In this document: positions 45,340 to 57,779 of the stretch, piece after piece
Layout: each line of letters starts with the position of its first letter
How positions within the stretch are numbered: the first letter of the stretch is position 1
Assembly: GCF_029227915.1 (NCBI RefSeq)
Contig: NC_079880.1
Span: 13,222,001 to 13,286,000, forward strand
Reading direction: 5' to 3'
Source of the DNA: Hydractinia symbiolongicarpus
Taxonomy: Eukaryota; Cnidaria; Hydrozoa; Anthoathecata; Hydractiniidae
Length of the DNA stretch: 64,000 nucleotides
Notes under the pieces: model-generated
Databases searched by the model: none
Seen by the model: the letters and a program-made list of their open reading frames with translations, nothing else
Told to the model about the DNA's origin: nothing
Translations under genes and position numbers: made by a program

Positions 45340-45880
45340 TCGGAGAGGTACAACCTCTATAATATCTAACCAGCCGTCATTAGACAAGCTATATCACAAC
45401 AGCCAGCTGTTTTGTCACTTCATCATTAACATATAGGTAGCTATAGTTATAACATTCTTTTAAGTTACTTTTTAGCCTAGCTATAGGCTATAGCTACACT
45501 TTTAGTTGCTGTGGTGAAAATCTTTATTTATTAAGAAAAGAAAGCATCCAGAAGCCAATGTGGGGATCGGCTAAAAGCTACTTGAAAAGTCTTAACCAGT
45601 TCTTAGCTAACTCCAAGTTGCACTTCCTAGTATTTGTTACACATATAATTATGAGTAGAGAGTTCCAAATAAATAAATATTTAATACTTCGTGCTTACTA
45701 ATTTACTATTATCATTCAACCATCTCCATCCATCTCCATCCATCCCACTTTGTTGACTTTCTTGCGTTAAAAAGGAGCATGCTACCAGCTGCGATCATGA
45801 TGATGAGGTGACAAAACAGCTAGCTGTAATGATGTTTTTTGTCTAATGACAGCTGGTTCTAATATAGTTAAGAGGTTGCA
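45340..45880. repeat. Inverted repeat, about 85-bp arms
   Basis: 45345-45430 ('cctctataatatctaaccag ... cagctgttttgtcac') is the imperfect reverse complement of 45800-45880 ('gtgacaaaacagctagctg ... ggttgcaac'). The spacer of about 370 bp codes for nothing recognisable. It looks like a foldback or MITE-type element. Confidence 0.6.
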
Positions 45881-46439
45881 ACACTCTAAAGACTTTTTTA
45901 AAAAGCAAAATCCCCCTTTTTGCAAGGTTTTCCTAAGAACATTGACAGTAATGAGGCAGAAAAATACAACGGCAACCGAACACAACAAGTAGAGACTCCA
46001 ATCGCATACCATAACATATATACTATATATAAAATATGATGTAAAGGTAAACAAAGATGGTACATGAGAACTGACGGTAGACTACTGTAAGAAGAAGAAG
46101 CGATGGTGGACAGCATATAGTGGTTTTTCAGTTTGTATTAGTTTTTGTTTTTGTTGTTTTCCTGCTGTATTAAAATATCTTAATAAAACAAGCCTTCACT
46201 GACTCTCCCATTGAATTATGGGGCGCCAAAGTGTTTGCTTTTCGCTCAAAAGTGAAAAGTGTTTTACTTGAAACCTCCTTCGAAACTTAGTGAGAAATAA
46301 AGTGTTCATGCTCTGTGAATTCCCACCAACTGTGAGTATTACTAACTATCTCATGCGCACGTAATAGACCCTATCGTAATCCTAAGCTGTGGGAATTTGC
46401 TCTGTTATTTGTTCTTCATGTTTGTTTTAGTAGGTATAT

Positions 46440-46740
46440 ATGGCTGAGTATCCTCAATCACCTGGACGATATGCCAGGGCCGAAGATTTGTCACAATCAT
46501 CATGTTCGGTGAGAATTTTTAGTACATATATCGAATCATGACAAAAAATCAATGACTTTACTACAAACCTGTTTTGTTAGTTCCATATTAGCTAATTAGC
46601 TATTTCACTTCTGCTGAAAGTTCATCTGTAAATAATTAAGACATAGCATATATATGTTTTTGTTATTTTTGCTTAAGATATCCTCCTCGGGCCTGATGAT
46701 AAAAGAAACGTTGCCAAACGTAAACAATTGATTATCATGC
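46440..46740 (+). CDS. Possible small two-exon gene, unrecognised
   Basis: ATG 46440 follows 'tttgttttag' and opens 'MAEYPQSPGRYARAEDLSQS', ending at 'tgttcg|gtgaga' (46508, phase 0). A second exon after 'tttgcttaag' near 46677 would add about 17 residues to a stop. Just downstream another frame reads 'HAEKVLEKCIEAIEWEVPF', which also looks coding. No domain is recognised, and the gene model is speculative. Confidence 0.2.
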
Positions 46741-47009
46741 AACGGCCTTCAGCATGCCGAAAAGGTGTTGGAAAAATGTATTGAGGCAATCGAGTGGGAG
46801 GTTCCGTTTACTAGGAAATGCAACTTGGTTATTTTGAACGTCAGTGTAACATTACAATGATTGAGGACACTGTTTTGTCTTTGGCATCATATGACTGCAT
46901 TGATGGCATATTTTTATGCTGCATAGTTCGACCATCACACGATGAAAACTCTGCCATGTGTCGCTTCTTTAAATTTGGAGCATTTAGGAAGAAAATATTT
47001 TACAAAGAG

Positions 47010-47470
47010 GTGGCAAGCCACGGCAATGATGAACTCAACCTGTTAGGTCTTTGGAAATAAGCTAGAGGTTGTACTCCTCTAGAGAACATGCCTCTAAAAG
47101 CACAATTCTCCCTTTTTACAAGGAATTAATTAAAAAATATAAAAAAATAAAAAGGACACAACACATTTGAAAAGATGAACAGAACTTTAACTAAGGGCAG
47201 GTAGGTTTCGACCCATATTTCTGAAAAGTGCCCTGGATGTCTAGCTGGGTCACCTCGAAGATCATGTGTGATCAAACCCCCCTGCTAATACTTTTTTTTT
47301 AACTGGGGTAATAAGTGGAGTCGTCACTCTCCAAAGACAAGACCTAGTATGATCAAACCCCCTTGCTAACTTAATTTTTATTTGATTTTGTTTTATTATT
47401 GACTGGGGTAATAAGTGGAGTCGTCACTCTCCAAAGACAAGACTGAGTGTAGTCAAGCCCCCTTGCTGAC
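47010..47470. repeat. Inverted partner of 55.2-55.46 kb repeat, plus tandem units
   Basis: 47010-47250 is the reverse complement of 55200-55460 (also 61385-61640), including 'caggttttgttcatcattgc' / 'aatgatgaac' and 'gacccagctagacatccagg' / 'tggatgtctagctgggtc'. Next, about 47302 and 47401, are two copies of 'ctggggtaataagtggagtc' with 'gtcactctccaaagacaaga', about 99 bp apart; a third diverged copy is at 54695. The RT-USP gene lies between the inverted parts. Confidence 0.75.
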
Positions 47471-48099
47471 TCATTCCGGTTAAAATATTCCTATCTCAGC
47501 TCTTCTAAAAAGAAAACATATGACTCGTGACTGTTAATAAGGGGGTCATCACAGAAAATTACTGCTCTATCGTTGCAATGTATTTTCCTGCCGTATTGAA
47601 ATTTATATTTGTTATGTAATTTGTGTTGTCCTTGTGTTGTCCCGTTTGTGCTCTGCTGTAGAGTTCGCTCTGCGGTGGAGTACGAGATGCATTATATTCG
47701 TTAGTTTTGTGTTGTGATGTCCCGTGTTAATTATGTAAAAAGAATAATTGTAATTTTGGTACTATTTTTAGTTAAATTTTCCCCTTGAGTCTGTTTTGTT
47801 TTGCACATCTTGCACATCCTTTTTCTGTGCTAGCAGTCTTCAACATGTAGCGACAGGGTCGAACATACATTATAGTAATAAATTCGCTGTTGAGTGAAAT
47901 TAGTCTTTCGTACATCACAGGAGTTGTTCTGCATTTGAGCATTATTTTCAGTTGTTTTCTCTCACTTGTAGTTGGCTTGGCTTACGCCACTATATTTCTA
48001 GTAAGTGTTTATTTCCTAATATATATATCATGTTACATGTGTTATTTGTTACTTAAACTTCGCCTTGTATTTTGTTTGTTTAGCGAGTAAGATTGTTAA

Positions 48100-49200
48100 C
48101 TACTCCGTTGGAATCGTGTCTTTAATTTCCAAGCACCTACAATGTATCCACCTGTGTACCATTTGGTCGAAGGCTATGGTTGTATAGTGACCATTATTTA
48201 AGTTTCCGCAATGGTTGATAATAGCCCTTAATTGAAAATTTTTACGAAATTTCACTTCTCCATCTACGGTAAAAGGTATGGAAAGGGTACCAGGGTAAGC
48301 ATTAATACGAGAGGCAATTTTTGACACAAGGCCGTTGGCACTGGAAAAACGTTTTAGCTGTAAAATGAGATGGGAACCGCACGACACTACCTCTTCTTCA
48401 ACTTTGATGAGCGATTTGATGAGCGTTGCAAACATGGCAGAAGTAAGCATTGGTGTCTGACAACTCCTCGCTTTCAAAGAAATTATCTAAGGAAGATTTT
48501 AACGTGGGGTGCAGAGAAAGTTGGATGCATGGTGCTATAACTTCTGAGGAGCTGGTAATATGACATGAATTGCAAGTGGTTGATGTCTTGATGCCAATAC
48601 TAAAAAGACTTCCAAGAAATGGAAAGTCTAATGACAGACCAGGTAGGAGATATTCAAGAACCTCGGGGACGTCGTGCTGAGCAAAGATATTAAATGCACT
48701 TCCCTTCGCGGCTGAGATATGATGTTTCATAGCACGCAAAATAGGAGGGATTAACTGGACTTCTAGAAACAGCCAAACTTTGAAGAACACCTACAAATGC
48801 TTCGCCTAACTTTGAGGTTGTTTTGCTGAAAGAAATGGCTTCTCTAACTTTTGGAAGGTTATAAAAACATTGTAAGATTGAGTTTGCATAACATGTGTTT
48901 CCCAAGTTTTTTAAGACCGCTATTCCTAAAATCAGGGTTAGATGGCAATGCGACTGTTGTTTTGGAAGACTTTGGAGCAAGTTTTTCGGGTTTTTTGACT
49001 TTACAAGATTTTGTGTGATTTGCGGAAGATTTATCAGGGGTTTTTGATTTCTTACATTCCATATTTGTAACAGAAGAAACTTCAGGAATGGTTTGGGCCT
49101 TTTCAGGCTCAACCCAAGTGGTAGAACTTCGAGACATCCAGATGTAAAAAGAAGCACTCATGGAGGTAAAAGTTAGGGATTTTAATAGGGAACGTAAAGG
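48100..49200 (-). pseudogene. Ubiquitin-specific protease domain fused to RT C-terminus
   Basis: On the minus strand the Cys box 'LKNLGNTCYANSILQCFYNL' (catalytic Cys codon 48893-48891) is followed by 'GEAFVGVLQSLAV', a zinc-ribbon with C-x-x-C pairs ('TTCNSCH', 'AYFCHVCNAH'), 'GSHLILQLKRFS' and the His box 'CGNLNNGHYTTIAF' (His codon 48189-48187), ending 'IKDTIPTE'. All main USP (peptidase C19) blocks are present in order, so the whole catalytic domain was once there. Three frames are used, meaning about three frameshifts. The N-terminal side runs through a Lys/Ser-rich linker ('KSKTPDKSSANHTKSCKVKK') directly into the endonuclease-like C-terminus of the RT, with no stop between them. Confidence 0.8.
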
Positions 49201-49651
49201 CTTGTTAGGGAAACCAAGGCGACGAAAACAGGTCCTTACTGATTCTGAACAGAAACCCCTTGCACCCACCTTAATGGCAAAGAAATGCACGATCCATCAA
49301 TTGTTTTTCATAGCATAACAAAGTGAAGAATACTTGTTAAGCTTTCGTTTGCGCCAAAATTCCGTGTTCTCTTCACATGGACAAGTCAGTTCTACCACAA
49401 TTACAGTTTTGGAAGAACTGGATATTAATAAGACGTCTGGGCGTAGTTGCGTTATTGCAATGTATGGTGGAACAACTAGAACGGAATCTAACTCTGACAG
49501 TACTTTCCAATCGGAAGCAAGGTGAAGAAGGCCTGGACACTTTGTATGCCTCTTCTTAGATGGTGATTGACCGGCCGAAATGAAATTATTTTGTTGCACT
49601 TGGAAACCTTAAGGGGTTCATATGATACCAAAAACTCTTTTAATGCCTTAA
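49201..49651 (-). pseudogene. RT-associated PD-(D/E)XK-like endonuclease region
   Basis: Minus frame: 'CPGLLHLASDWKVLSELDSV', 'TQLRPDVLLISSSSKTVIVV' then 'ELTCPCEENTEFWRKRKL', followed after a frameshift near 49300 by 'VGARGFCSESVRTCFRRLGF'. The R-P-D ... V-E-L-T pair is the expected metal-binding pattern of a restriction-like nuclease fold, as found after the RT in some retroelements abundant in cnidarians. The upstream join to the RT is interrupted at TTAA (49648-49651) by a MITE. Confidence 0.6.
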
Positions 49652-50388
49652 CCCTATTCGGTCCGGGGTTTTTCGAACATACTATGACTGGGGGGGGGGG
49701 GGGGGGGGGGGCCGCCCCCCCTCAATAACTTTTCATAGGATTGTTTAAATTGAATCAAACTTGGCACACTTACAGTGCGTCATAAAAGGAAAAAAATGGT
49801 GGCAATAAATTTTTGCTTGCGTCAGCACATTTTCTGTGACGTCAAGGGAAGCTTGAAAATTGTTAAAAAAGCCACTATCTGCTTAAAATATAATTACTTT
49901 TGTTCTAGAGCGAATTTACATTCTGTTTGAAGTTTTTGAAAGCTAAATAAAATTTTTTTAACATATCTTCCGGTTTTTACATGGATCGAATAAAAAATTG
50001 CCCAAAAATCCGTTTTTGTCCGATTTTCGGGTAAAATATGAAAAAATCGGGAAATCGGATTATTCACGTGTCAAAATTATTCGAAATGATTCTTCTTGAT
50101 GAAACAAAGTTGTGTTGCAAGTTTCAAGTTCTAAGGATAATCCTAACAGGAGTTATTATATTTTCCCCATTATAAGGATTTCATAGAGATTTTAGGGGTA
50201 GTTTCGAGTAATGGCCAATATCAAAGCCTCTGAAAGGTATGGGACCTAAAAATTTAGCATGCAGGTGTCTAATAGATAAATGTTAAAACTCAGTAAGTAT
50301 TATAGCCATATAAGAAAGCAATCAGGAGTTATTAAAAAAAAAACCGTCAGGGGGGGGCGGAATCCCCCCCCCCCCGGACTGAATAGGG
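49652..50388. mobile_element. TTAA-flanked piggyBac-like MITE with 22-base G run
   Basis: The 737-bp element starts CCCTATTCGGTCCGGGG and ends CCCCGGACTGAATAGGG, inverted repeats with one mismatch, and is flanked by TTAA on both sides (49648-49651; 50389-50392). TTAA duplication plus CCC/GGG termini is the piggyBac signature. Near the left end is a run of 22 G (49690-49711) followed by a C-rich block; near the right end are G and C runs. No coding capacity. It splits the RT reading frame. A left-truncated relative lies at 1915-2370. Confidence 0.85.
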
Positions 50389-50392
50389 TTAA

Positions 50393-53330
50393 TCAAAACT
50401 ATTAAAACCGAGTCGTGACGGTATGTGCATCTACCCTGCGTAAGGGAGGTCCTACAGGCACCCAATATGTGAGACATTTGAGGATGGTTTCTTGCACAGA
50501 ATGCAACCTTTGTCTTTTTCAATTCCCCATCTCACAAGATTGGTTGGAGGGAAGGGTGTCGAAGGTTGCCCCTGACACTGTGGCAGTAAAAGAATTGTTC
50601 TCCAAGATAAATCATTTTTCACATAAGAGCACCATTTTGTCCAATTGCCTTGCAAATGCAACTGTACAGCTCTGGCATGGTAAATATCTTCTTCATTTTC
50701 TTCAATGATATTGGAAACAAGCTTTCAGTAAGCATAAGTGCCTTTTGGTGGTATATTTTTGTGGTCTAAGAGCACTAAGCCAGCTCGACCAGTCTGATGC
50801 AAACATAAAATCCTTTTGAAATCGAGCTGACTATCCGCCGAAAGAACTGCCTCACTAACTTTCCAACTCCAGCTTTTAAATCTGGTACGCACTTAGACAC
50901 ACAAGGGTCGCCAGAATCTCTTAGTAACATATGTCCATTGATTTTGGCAGACTTGAGAACAGATGCAAGACTTTTCAGGGGAAGAGGACAAGGCGATGTC
51001 GAGGAATATAAGGAAATGTTGGAAATTGAATGATGTAGTTTTAACCATTTCCTAATGAAAACAGAAAATCTTTGCTCTGGTTTTGTGATAGTAGATGGAG
51101 AAACTTCATAAATTAATAATGGCCAGCGGATTCTGGGAATTAACAGATGGTGTAAAAACCAAACCTTATGGATCCCTTTATGAAAGGACCTGTCTATAGT
51201 TATAAGTTTGTCTTCGGCATCATTTAGAAATTCTTGTATTGCAGCAGAATCAGACAAGGATGAGTTTATTGTTCTGCCTAAAAACCTAATTGGATTAGAA
51301 TGAATGGATGGAATTTTTTCGCTGCCAACTGTAAACGGTGAACTTTGGACGACTTTTCCCTTATCAATAACAATGCTGCGTGATTTAGAAGGCCTAAACG
51401 ACATGCCTACCCAATCAAGAGCTGTTGTACACCCTTTTAATAAACTTTTAGTACTTGGAATTGACGTGGACATTAAGAATATATCATCCATAAAGGCTTT
51501 CATTCGGGGTTGGTCGGGGATTTTTTTTTAACTACCTTCAGTATCAATAAGGCTGGGGGTAACAAACATATTCAATAATAACGTTTATAGCTGCAAGAAA
51601 TAGTATAATGGAAAGTGTACAGCCGATAAAAATTCCCCCACAGTGTTGATGCCAACTGGATGAAACAGAAGCCGAAAAAGACTTACTCCACAGGCTGTCG
51701 TGGTATAGCTGTATGAGCCCTACCAAGGATTCTGGTACACCATAGCGTCCGAGAGCCATAAAAATCAGCTTGTGCGGAACTTAAGGGTACGCATTAGCAA
51801 TATCAAGCCATATGGCTGAAAGTGAAGAATGTTGTGCCTTCGCAATCTTAAGTGTGGACCAAACAAGAGACATGTGTTCCCAGCAGGCCGGAATTTTTTC
51901 CATACAACCTTTTTGAATGGAAGTATTAATAAAGTTGTTTTTCTTGATAATATGCGATAATATGTGATTCTACGTGCTTGGAAATCAAACTAAAAAAGAG
52001 CTTTCCTTCAACATTCGGAAGAGCTATGGGGCGAAAATCCTTTATGTTGGATGGACAAGGTGTGTTGTTTTTAGGTATGTAAACTTCTGATGCAATTCTT
52101 CATTGCACAGGAATAAAAGACTTCTTTAGACAAGTTTGAAAAATTTTAAACAGAAACGATGCAATATGAGGACAATTCTTATATACTTTGTAAGGAATTT
52201 GGTTCAGCCCCGAGAGGAAGCATTTCTACGAGAATGTAGGACAGCTTGGAAATCCTTGAACTTTAGCTTGGAAGAATCGAAAGCTGAGACTAGATTTGGT
52301 GGCGAAGGCAATCCCGGGAGATCTGAAAGAGGTATATGGCGTGAAGGATCGTTCAAGGTTGAATGTTTGTGTGAATCCATTTCGTCCTGGGCAACTTCAA
52401 GTTTTATTGAACATTTAGGATCTAAAATATTTTTTTCAGCCTGATAGGGATTCTTAGAGTAAGCCAGGCGTGCATTCGACATTTTCCAACGTCTTTTCCT
52501 ATTCCGCCCACCTCTGCAAAGTAACCTTAACTTGGCCATTATATCATCTAAAAGGTTTTGCATGTTGCTTTTCTTAACCAGGTCAGATGTGCTCTTAAGA
52601 GTTCACAGTAGATTGTTCTTCTCATTCACCAAACTGATGCTGCGTAAAGCTCTCCTGTTCAAACCTGATAGGTTGTGCTGGGGAAGTGACCTTACACCAA
52701 ACAGGTGAGACGCATGGTAGTAAATTGTTGATTCCAACAGCTCCACTTTTTTGACAATGGGTAAGAGCCTAGAAGATTGTGAAAAAATGCATCATCAAGG
52801 GAATTCCACAATTTTGTGTCAACTGACTTTGGCCAAGCAATAGGTTGTTTCCATTTCATAGTGCTAAGATGGTCAGGTTCTGTTTATTGCTGAGAAAGAA
52901 CACTGTCGGAGTTATCCGGGTTAGCTTTCAGCAGCCGAGACTTTTCAGTGGAATCAACAGCTAGCACATCTTGCAAAACAACTTACACGGTTTTAATGTC
53001 CAATGCTTAGTGGAAGGGAGTAATCCCCATTTAGAAAGGTGAGTGAAATTATCGGGGCCATCGGAGATTTGAGCCTGTTAACAAAGTCTTCAGCTTTTCT
53101 GTAGGGTAGGAATTTGTTTCTGCCGTTATGAACGGAAAGATGACAATCAGTGGCTTTGTGTCACGGTAAAGTGAGCGATACAATTTGAGAGGATACAAGT
53201 TTATGGATGTCTCAACATTCATTAAATGGTTTTTCGGGTGTTCGTCTAGAATGTGAATAGATTTTCGACAAGGATGTTCGGGTTGTGATGGTCCTTCACC
53301 TATCTTAGCTTGTGATGGCACAAAATCGGG
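50393..53330 (-). pseudogene. Reverse transcriptase of RT-endonuclease-USP element
   Basis: In minus order: an N-terminal region (53321-53049, unrecognised); a helical linker (about 52850-52560, 'SVDTKLWNSLDDAF'); 'NRKRRWKMSNARLAYSKNPY' and 'SDLPGLPSPPNLVSAFDSSK' (52563-52204), typical of the segment before RT motif 1; 'GVPESLVGLIQLYHDSL' and 'GGIFIGCTLSIILFLAAINV' (51759-51544); 'MKAFMDDIFLMSTS' with the catalytic DD (51503); thumb-like sequence to 50775; and a CxxC/H zinc-knuckle-like 'CILCKKPSSNVSHI' (about 50490) with 'CRTSLTQGRCTYRHDSVL' before the MITE. Several stops and frameshifts break it. The order RT, zinc knuckle, nuclease resembles retroelement proteins common in cnidarians; I cannot place the clade. 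Confidence 0.75.
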
Positions 53331-53339
53331 ATGGGCTTC

Positions 53340-55195
53340 AAAAATACGTTCTTTTCAACAATCGAAACAACGACGAAAGATGCACAGACTGATGTGTCAC
53401 CCAGCTGTTTTGATGGATGTTTAATAACACCTGGTTCAATGTTAAATGCTGATTTGAATAGAGCTTACGCCACTGCGATAGTTTCTTAGCGCGAGCTTTG
53501 TAACAGCATGTTATCACAGTTACCGATCAGGCATACCAGGGAACAGCATGCAGCTTTCGATACAATCATAAGTGACAACACATATCCGAAAGCCAGTAAC
53601 TCGTACGCAACTGTTTTTCGCCTACTATCCTACGACTCAAGTCTTGATTCCATATTTCCATACCAGCTATGTAACATATGTATAAAATTTATCAAACTCT
53701 GTGAATCTGGAAATTTGGCCCATTCCATGTCAGGACTTTGCGTACCACCTTATGCATTATTCAACACAATTGGCTATGCTTGTCCTAACCAGTTTCCCTC
53801 CATCTCGCGATATCTTGGAATTGATGCGTGAAATATCTTTATTCTCACAATGTTCTGCCTGAACCAGCTATCCTGATCGCTTTTAGAGAGAATTGGAATA
53901 ACTATGTCGAAAGGTAAATCTAGTCTTTTAAGACAGAGAGTTTAATGAAAAAAAGGAAGTTTCTCTCCAATGAATAAGCCATATTCATTGACACCGTCCG
54001 TCAAAACCAATAACTTTTGCTGAACTTAGGAAAAATAAAAGTCGACAGCTGCAAATCGTAAATTAACCGAAATTTGGCCGAGCATGCTACTTCACCAAAC
54101 ATGGTCAGCAAGTCAAGCACTTGGTTCCAAAGTGGTTATTTACAGCCCTTAAATTGTAGTGCTTCCGACAAGAACCTACACTTTCTACAGTGATAGGTAT
54201 AGAAACGGTGCCAGGGTAAGTTGTGACAGGAGAACAAACCTTAGACACAAGAACTTTGATGAAAAGGGTTTACATTACAGCAAGCTGCACTAAAGTATCT
54301 TGTCTACAGGGACGGTGGGTGTAAATAGAATTGGGATTAGGCTCCCAGAAGAAGGTGCTGAATACACTTTCTTGCTTATTACAAGCATGAGTACTGTCCA
54401 ACTTGGACCTATAACTATTCTCTGAGAAAATCTTAAAGAGAAAAAACAATCCTTCAATCACAAACAATACGACACAAGTCAGAGCTAGAAAAAATGTATA
54501 TCTCAAAAATATATAATATAAAAAAGAATTAAATAAAAACCCTCCTGTGCGCCAGAACTTGTGACTCTTGCTGTAGCTTTCCACATGTGTTACCGGGCCC
54601 TAACACTCAGCCTTACACAGGAGGTTGTCATGACAGGACCAGCCTTAACATATTTTGAATAAGACAGCAGGGTTGTCAAGCCTGAAGACCAAGCAACTTC
54701 CTGAACTGGGGTAATAAGTGGGGTCCTTACACCCAAAGACAAGCTGAAAGCAAACCCCCTTGCTAAGGTTCTTTTAAGTTACCAGCGAAGAGTGAGCTGA
54801 ACTCTTCACCCTCTGGGTATTGACGGTAATTGGTTGAGTGTCATTTTTATTTTGGCTAACCTTTTTAGAAGGCTCCTTCTGGCGAGATGAAACACCCTTG
54901 GTCTCCACATTGGGCAAAGCCTGCTTGGAGTTGGGTAATTGCATTAAGGAGTCAGCTGAAAAAACATTGGATTATATATATCATGTTTACATATTCTACT
55001 TTAATTTCCCAGCACCTGACTCCATCCCGCTCGAATCCCGCTCACTGCTTGGCAGTGATGAACAAAGTAGTTCTTCTTCAATATGACTGTGTAAGTCATT
55101 ATACTCGCCTGTCATGATCAGAGGTCTGATCGGGGTGAAGCATATGTACCTGACTCCATATTAAAAAAAGCAAACTATTTCTTCCTCTGCTGATG
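53340..55195. other. No firm gene; flank of RT-USP element
   Basis: A 107-codon plus frame (53508-53831) with four Cys shows no known domain. 54545-54620 and 54690-54770 are repeat units shared with 44.8-45.1 and 47.3-47.46 kb. A small Pro/Ser-rich minus strand is not coding. Confidence 0.35.
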
Positions 55196-55996
55196 ACCGT
55201 CCGCGGACTTCTTCCAGGTGACCCAGCTAGACATCCAGGGTACTTAGGTTCAGAAATATGGGTCGAAACCAACCTGCCCTTGGTTAAAGTTCTGGTAATC
55301 TTTTCAAATGTGTTGTGTCCTTTTTATTTTTTTTAATTAATTCCTTGACAAAAGGGAGAATTGCGCTTTAGAGGCATTTTCTCCAGAGGAGTACAACCTC
55401 TAGCTTATTTCCAAAGACCTAACAGGTTTTGTTCATCATTGCGGTGGCTAGCCACCCCATCTTATATATTAATTCCCTTGCGTGAGTAAAACTGTGAGTC
55501 CACGACACGGAAATCACGGGTCACTTTCTTATGACGTGGCTGTACGCTAAAATTTAACTAAAAAGATTAGGGATGTACTTCATAGAAATCGCACATAAGG
55601 TGTAAATATATAACCCGCTGCTAATAACGATATAAATATATATACCCTTATGCCAAAAAACTCTATGTTAGCATATATATATATAAGTATCGCTACATAT
55701 GAAACGGTATTAGATATTCACAAAGCATACGGACTGTTAAATGAAGTTCCTAGCATAAAACGGAAATTGTGTTTACGAAAAAGATGGCTGTTCTTTTTGA
55801 GTATTCTCTACCCTTTCATTCAAAATAAATCTTTAAAAAAACATTTGAAGAAGAGCATCGTTTTATAAATTAATCATAGCAAGGTTCTGTAAGGTTTTTT
55901 CATGTTTTATTTTCAGTTTTTATTATATTATTGTTGCCAGACATGTTTTATAGCTAGCATCATAAAAAGCCAACCACCACCAACAACTAGCTAGCT

Positions 55997-56027
<31 letters not shown>

Positions 56028-56149
56028 CCATGTTCTTTATACCTAGCTAAGTCTCCAGTTTATATTTAAGTGACTAGCTATTAGCTGCTGTAGCTAGCTA
56101 ATGCTAGCTTTAAACGAAAGATTCCCAGTATATATATTCCCACAAAACC

Positions 56150-57775
56150 CATCAAACGTTATTAACCCTGAAAATTTTAAACATTTTCCTGGTTTTTTTT
56201 GGTTTGCGAAGTTCTTTTCCTCCAAATATTCTGAAAATAAAGTTCAGAAATTACTTATTTTTAAAATGTAAATTTAATTTGCTTCAAATTGTGGTTTTGA
56301 CATTTTCATGTAAGAATTTGTGGGCAAAAACCTTAATCAGCATGCTAAAAGAACTGACTTTTCTTAATTTAGAATTACTAAACACAACCATTTTCTTACA
56401 TTTAGTGTAAACTTTTGTGCGTATGGCTTATATTTAATACACCAAAAGAGCTATATACTTTGTTGATTTCAATTTTATACTCTTTGTAAGCTATTTTTTT
56501 CTTCTTTTTGACATTTTGAATTAACTTATTGTTGTAGAAGGCATATAATATACATGCATATAAAAAAATGGAATTTTGCAAATTTCTGTTTTACCACTCA
56601 ATTTTTACATTTTATAAGTTATTTGGAACAGAATGGTATGAAATAGACCAAAATGCCTGATCTTAGTTGTTTTTAATTTACAGGCTGTGTCTGTAAAACT
56701 TTAAGGGGAACATTTGGTGGAAGACAATGGCATGACATATACTGATAGAACTGATTTTTGTTGTGTTAGATGTTATATCTGAACCTTTTTGACATTTTAT
56801 GTTAATTTTGCGAGGAAGGACCATATATATATATACAGAAGAAGAATTCAATTTTACACCTTGCAAGCTTTGTTTTTCTATATTTTGTATAAATTCTTAC
56901 TGGGGAGGACTCCGTGCAATATATCGAAATGACTGATCCTTCTCTATTTAAATTTGATGTGTTCTAAATTGTATATAGTTTTGGAAATTTTGTGTAAGAT
57001 TTAATGGGTAAGGGCTAGATGCAATATGTCAAAAAAACTTTTTTTGTTGAATCAGAAGCACTCCCTACAACCATTCTTTTTTTTACAGTTGAGAAGCTTT
57101 TGTGAGGAAAGAGTGTATGCAATATTATCGAAATAACTGATTTTTGTTGCAAACTGTCTTTCTTAGGCATTTTGGATTAAAATATTGTTTTAGAGGGCAT
57201 ATGCAGTAGATATATGTACCGAAATAATTAAATTTTGCAAACTTTGATTTTGTCGTTACCTCTCATTTTTTACATTTTGATTAAACTTTTGTGGGAGACC
57301 GTCGGTATGCGAAGGACCAAAATAAGAGATTTTAGTATTATTTAGAATTTGTATTTTGTGTTGCAAAATTGGTGCAAAAATTGACATAAAATAAACTTAT
57401 ATACAGATTGATTGCTGTTGTTTAACATGACTCATTATGACTTATATATATATTTTATGAAAATTTGTGACAGAATACTATGTGAGATTTGAAATTTTGT
57501 TTACTTTATTGATGGTAAAACAGCATGCAAATTGCTAAAAGGACTTTATTAATTTTAGATTTAAACACCGTTATTTTGTTGGCATTTTGTCTAAAGTTTG
57601 GTGAGGAAGGACCGTATGCAATATATCAAATGTTTTATTGCATTATAATTTATCCTTGCAAATCCCTTTTTAACACCTTAGATAAAAATTTCTACTTAGG
57701 CAAAATTTATTGTTTATTTTTCACATTTTGTGTCAACCTTTGGCAGGGTTTGCAATAAACTAACTGATTTTAACA
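56150..57775 (+). repeat. Degenerate tandem repeat array
   Basis: A loose unit of roughly 110-170 bp recurs many times: 'acattttg(t/a)aattaa', 'ttttgtgaggaaggaccgta', 'tgcaatatatcgaaat', 'aactgatttttgttg'. Clear examples start near 56520, 56790, 56905, 57085, 57180 and 57590. The array is interrupted at 57780 by the RT insertion and seems to resume after 59941. Confidence 0.55.
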
Positions 57776-57779
57776 TATA

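Noticed and set aside
53508-53831. 107-codon plus-strand frame with a Cys-containing segment
   Set aside because: No family match and no splice or promoter support; it sits in the decayed flank of the RT-USP element.
55650-57758. Small ORFs that are conserved exactly at 61831-63935
   Set aside because: Their conservation is only due to the very recent 6.18-kb duplication; they have no domains or coding features.
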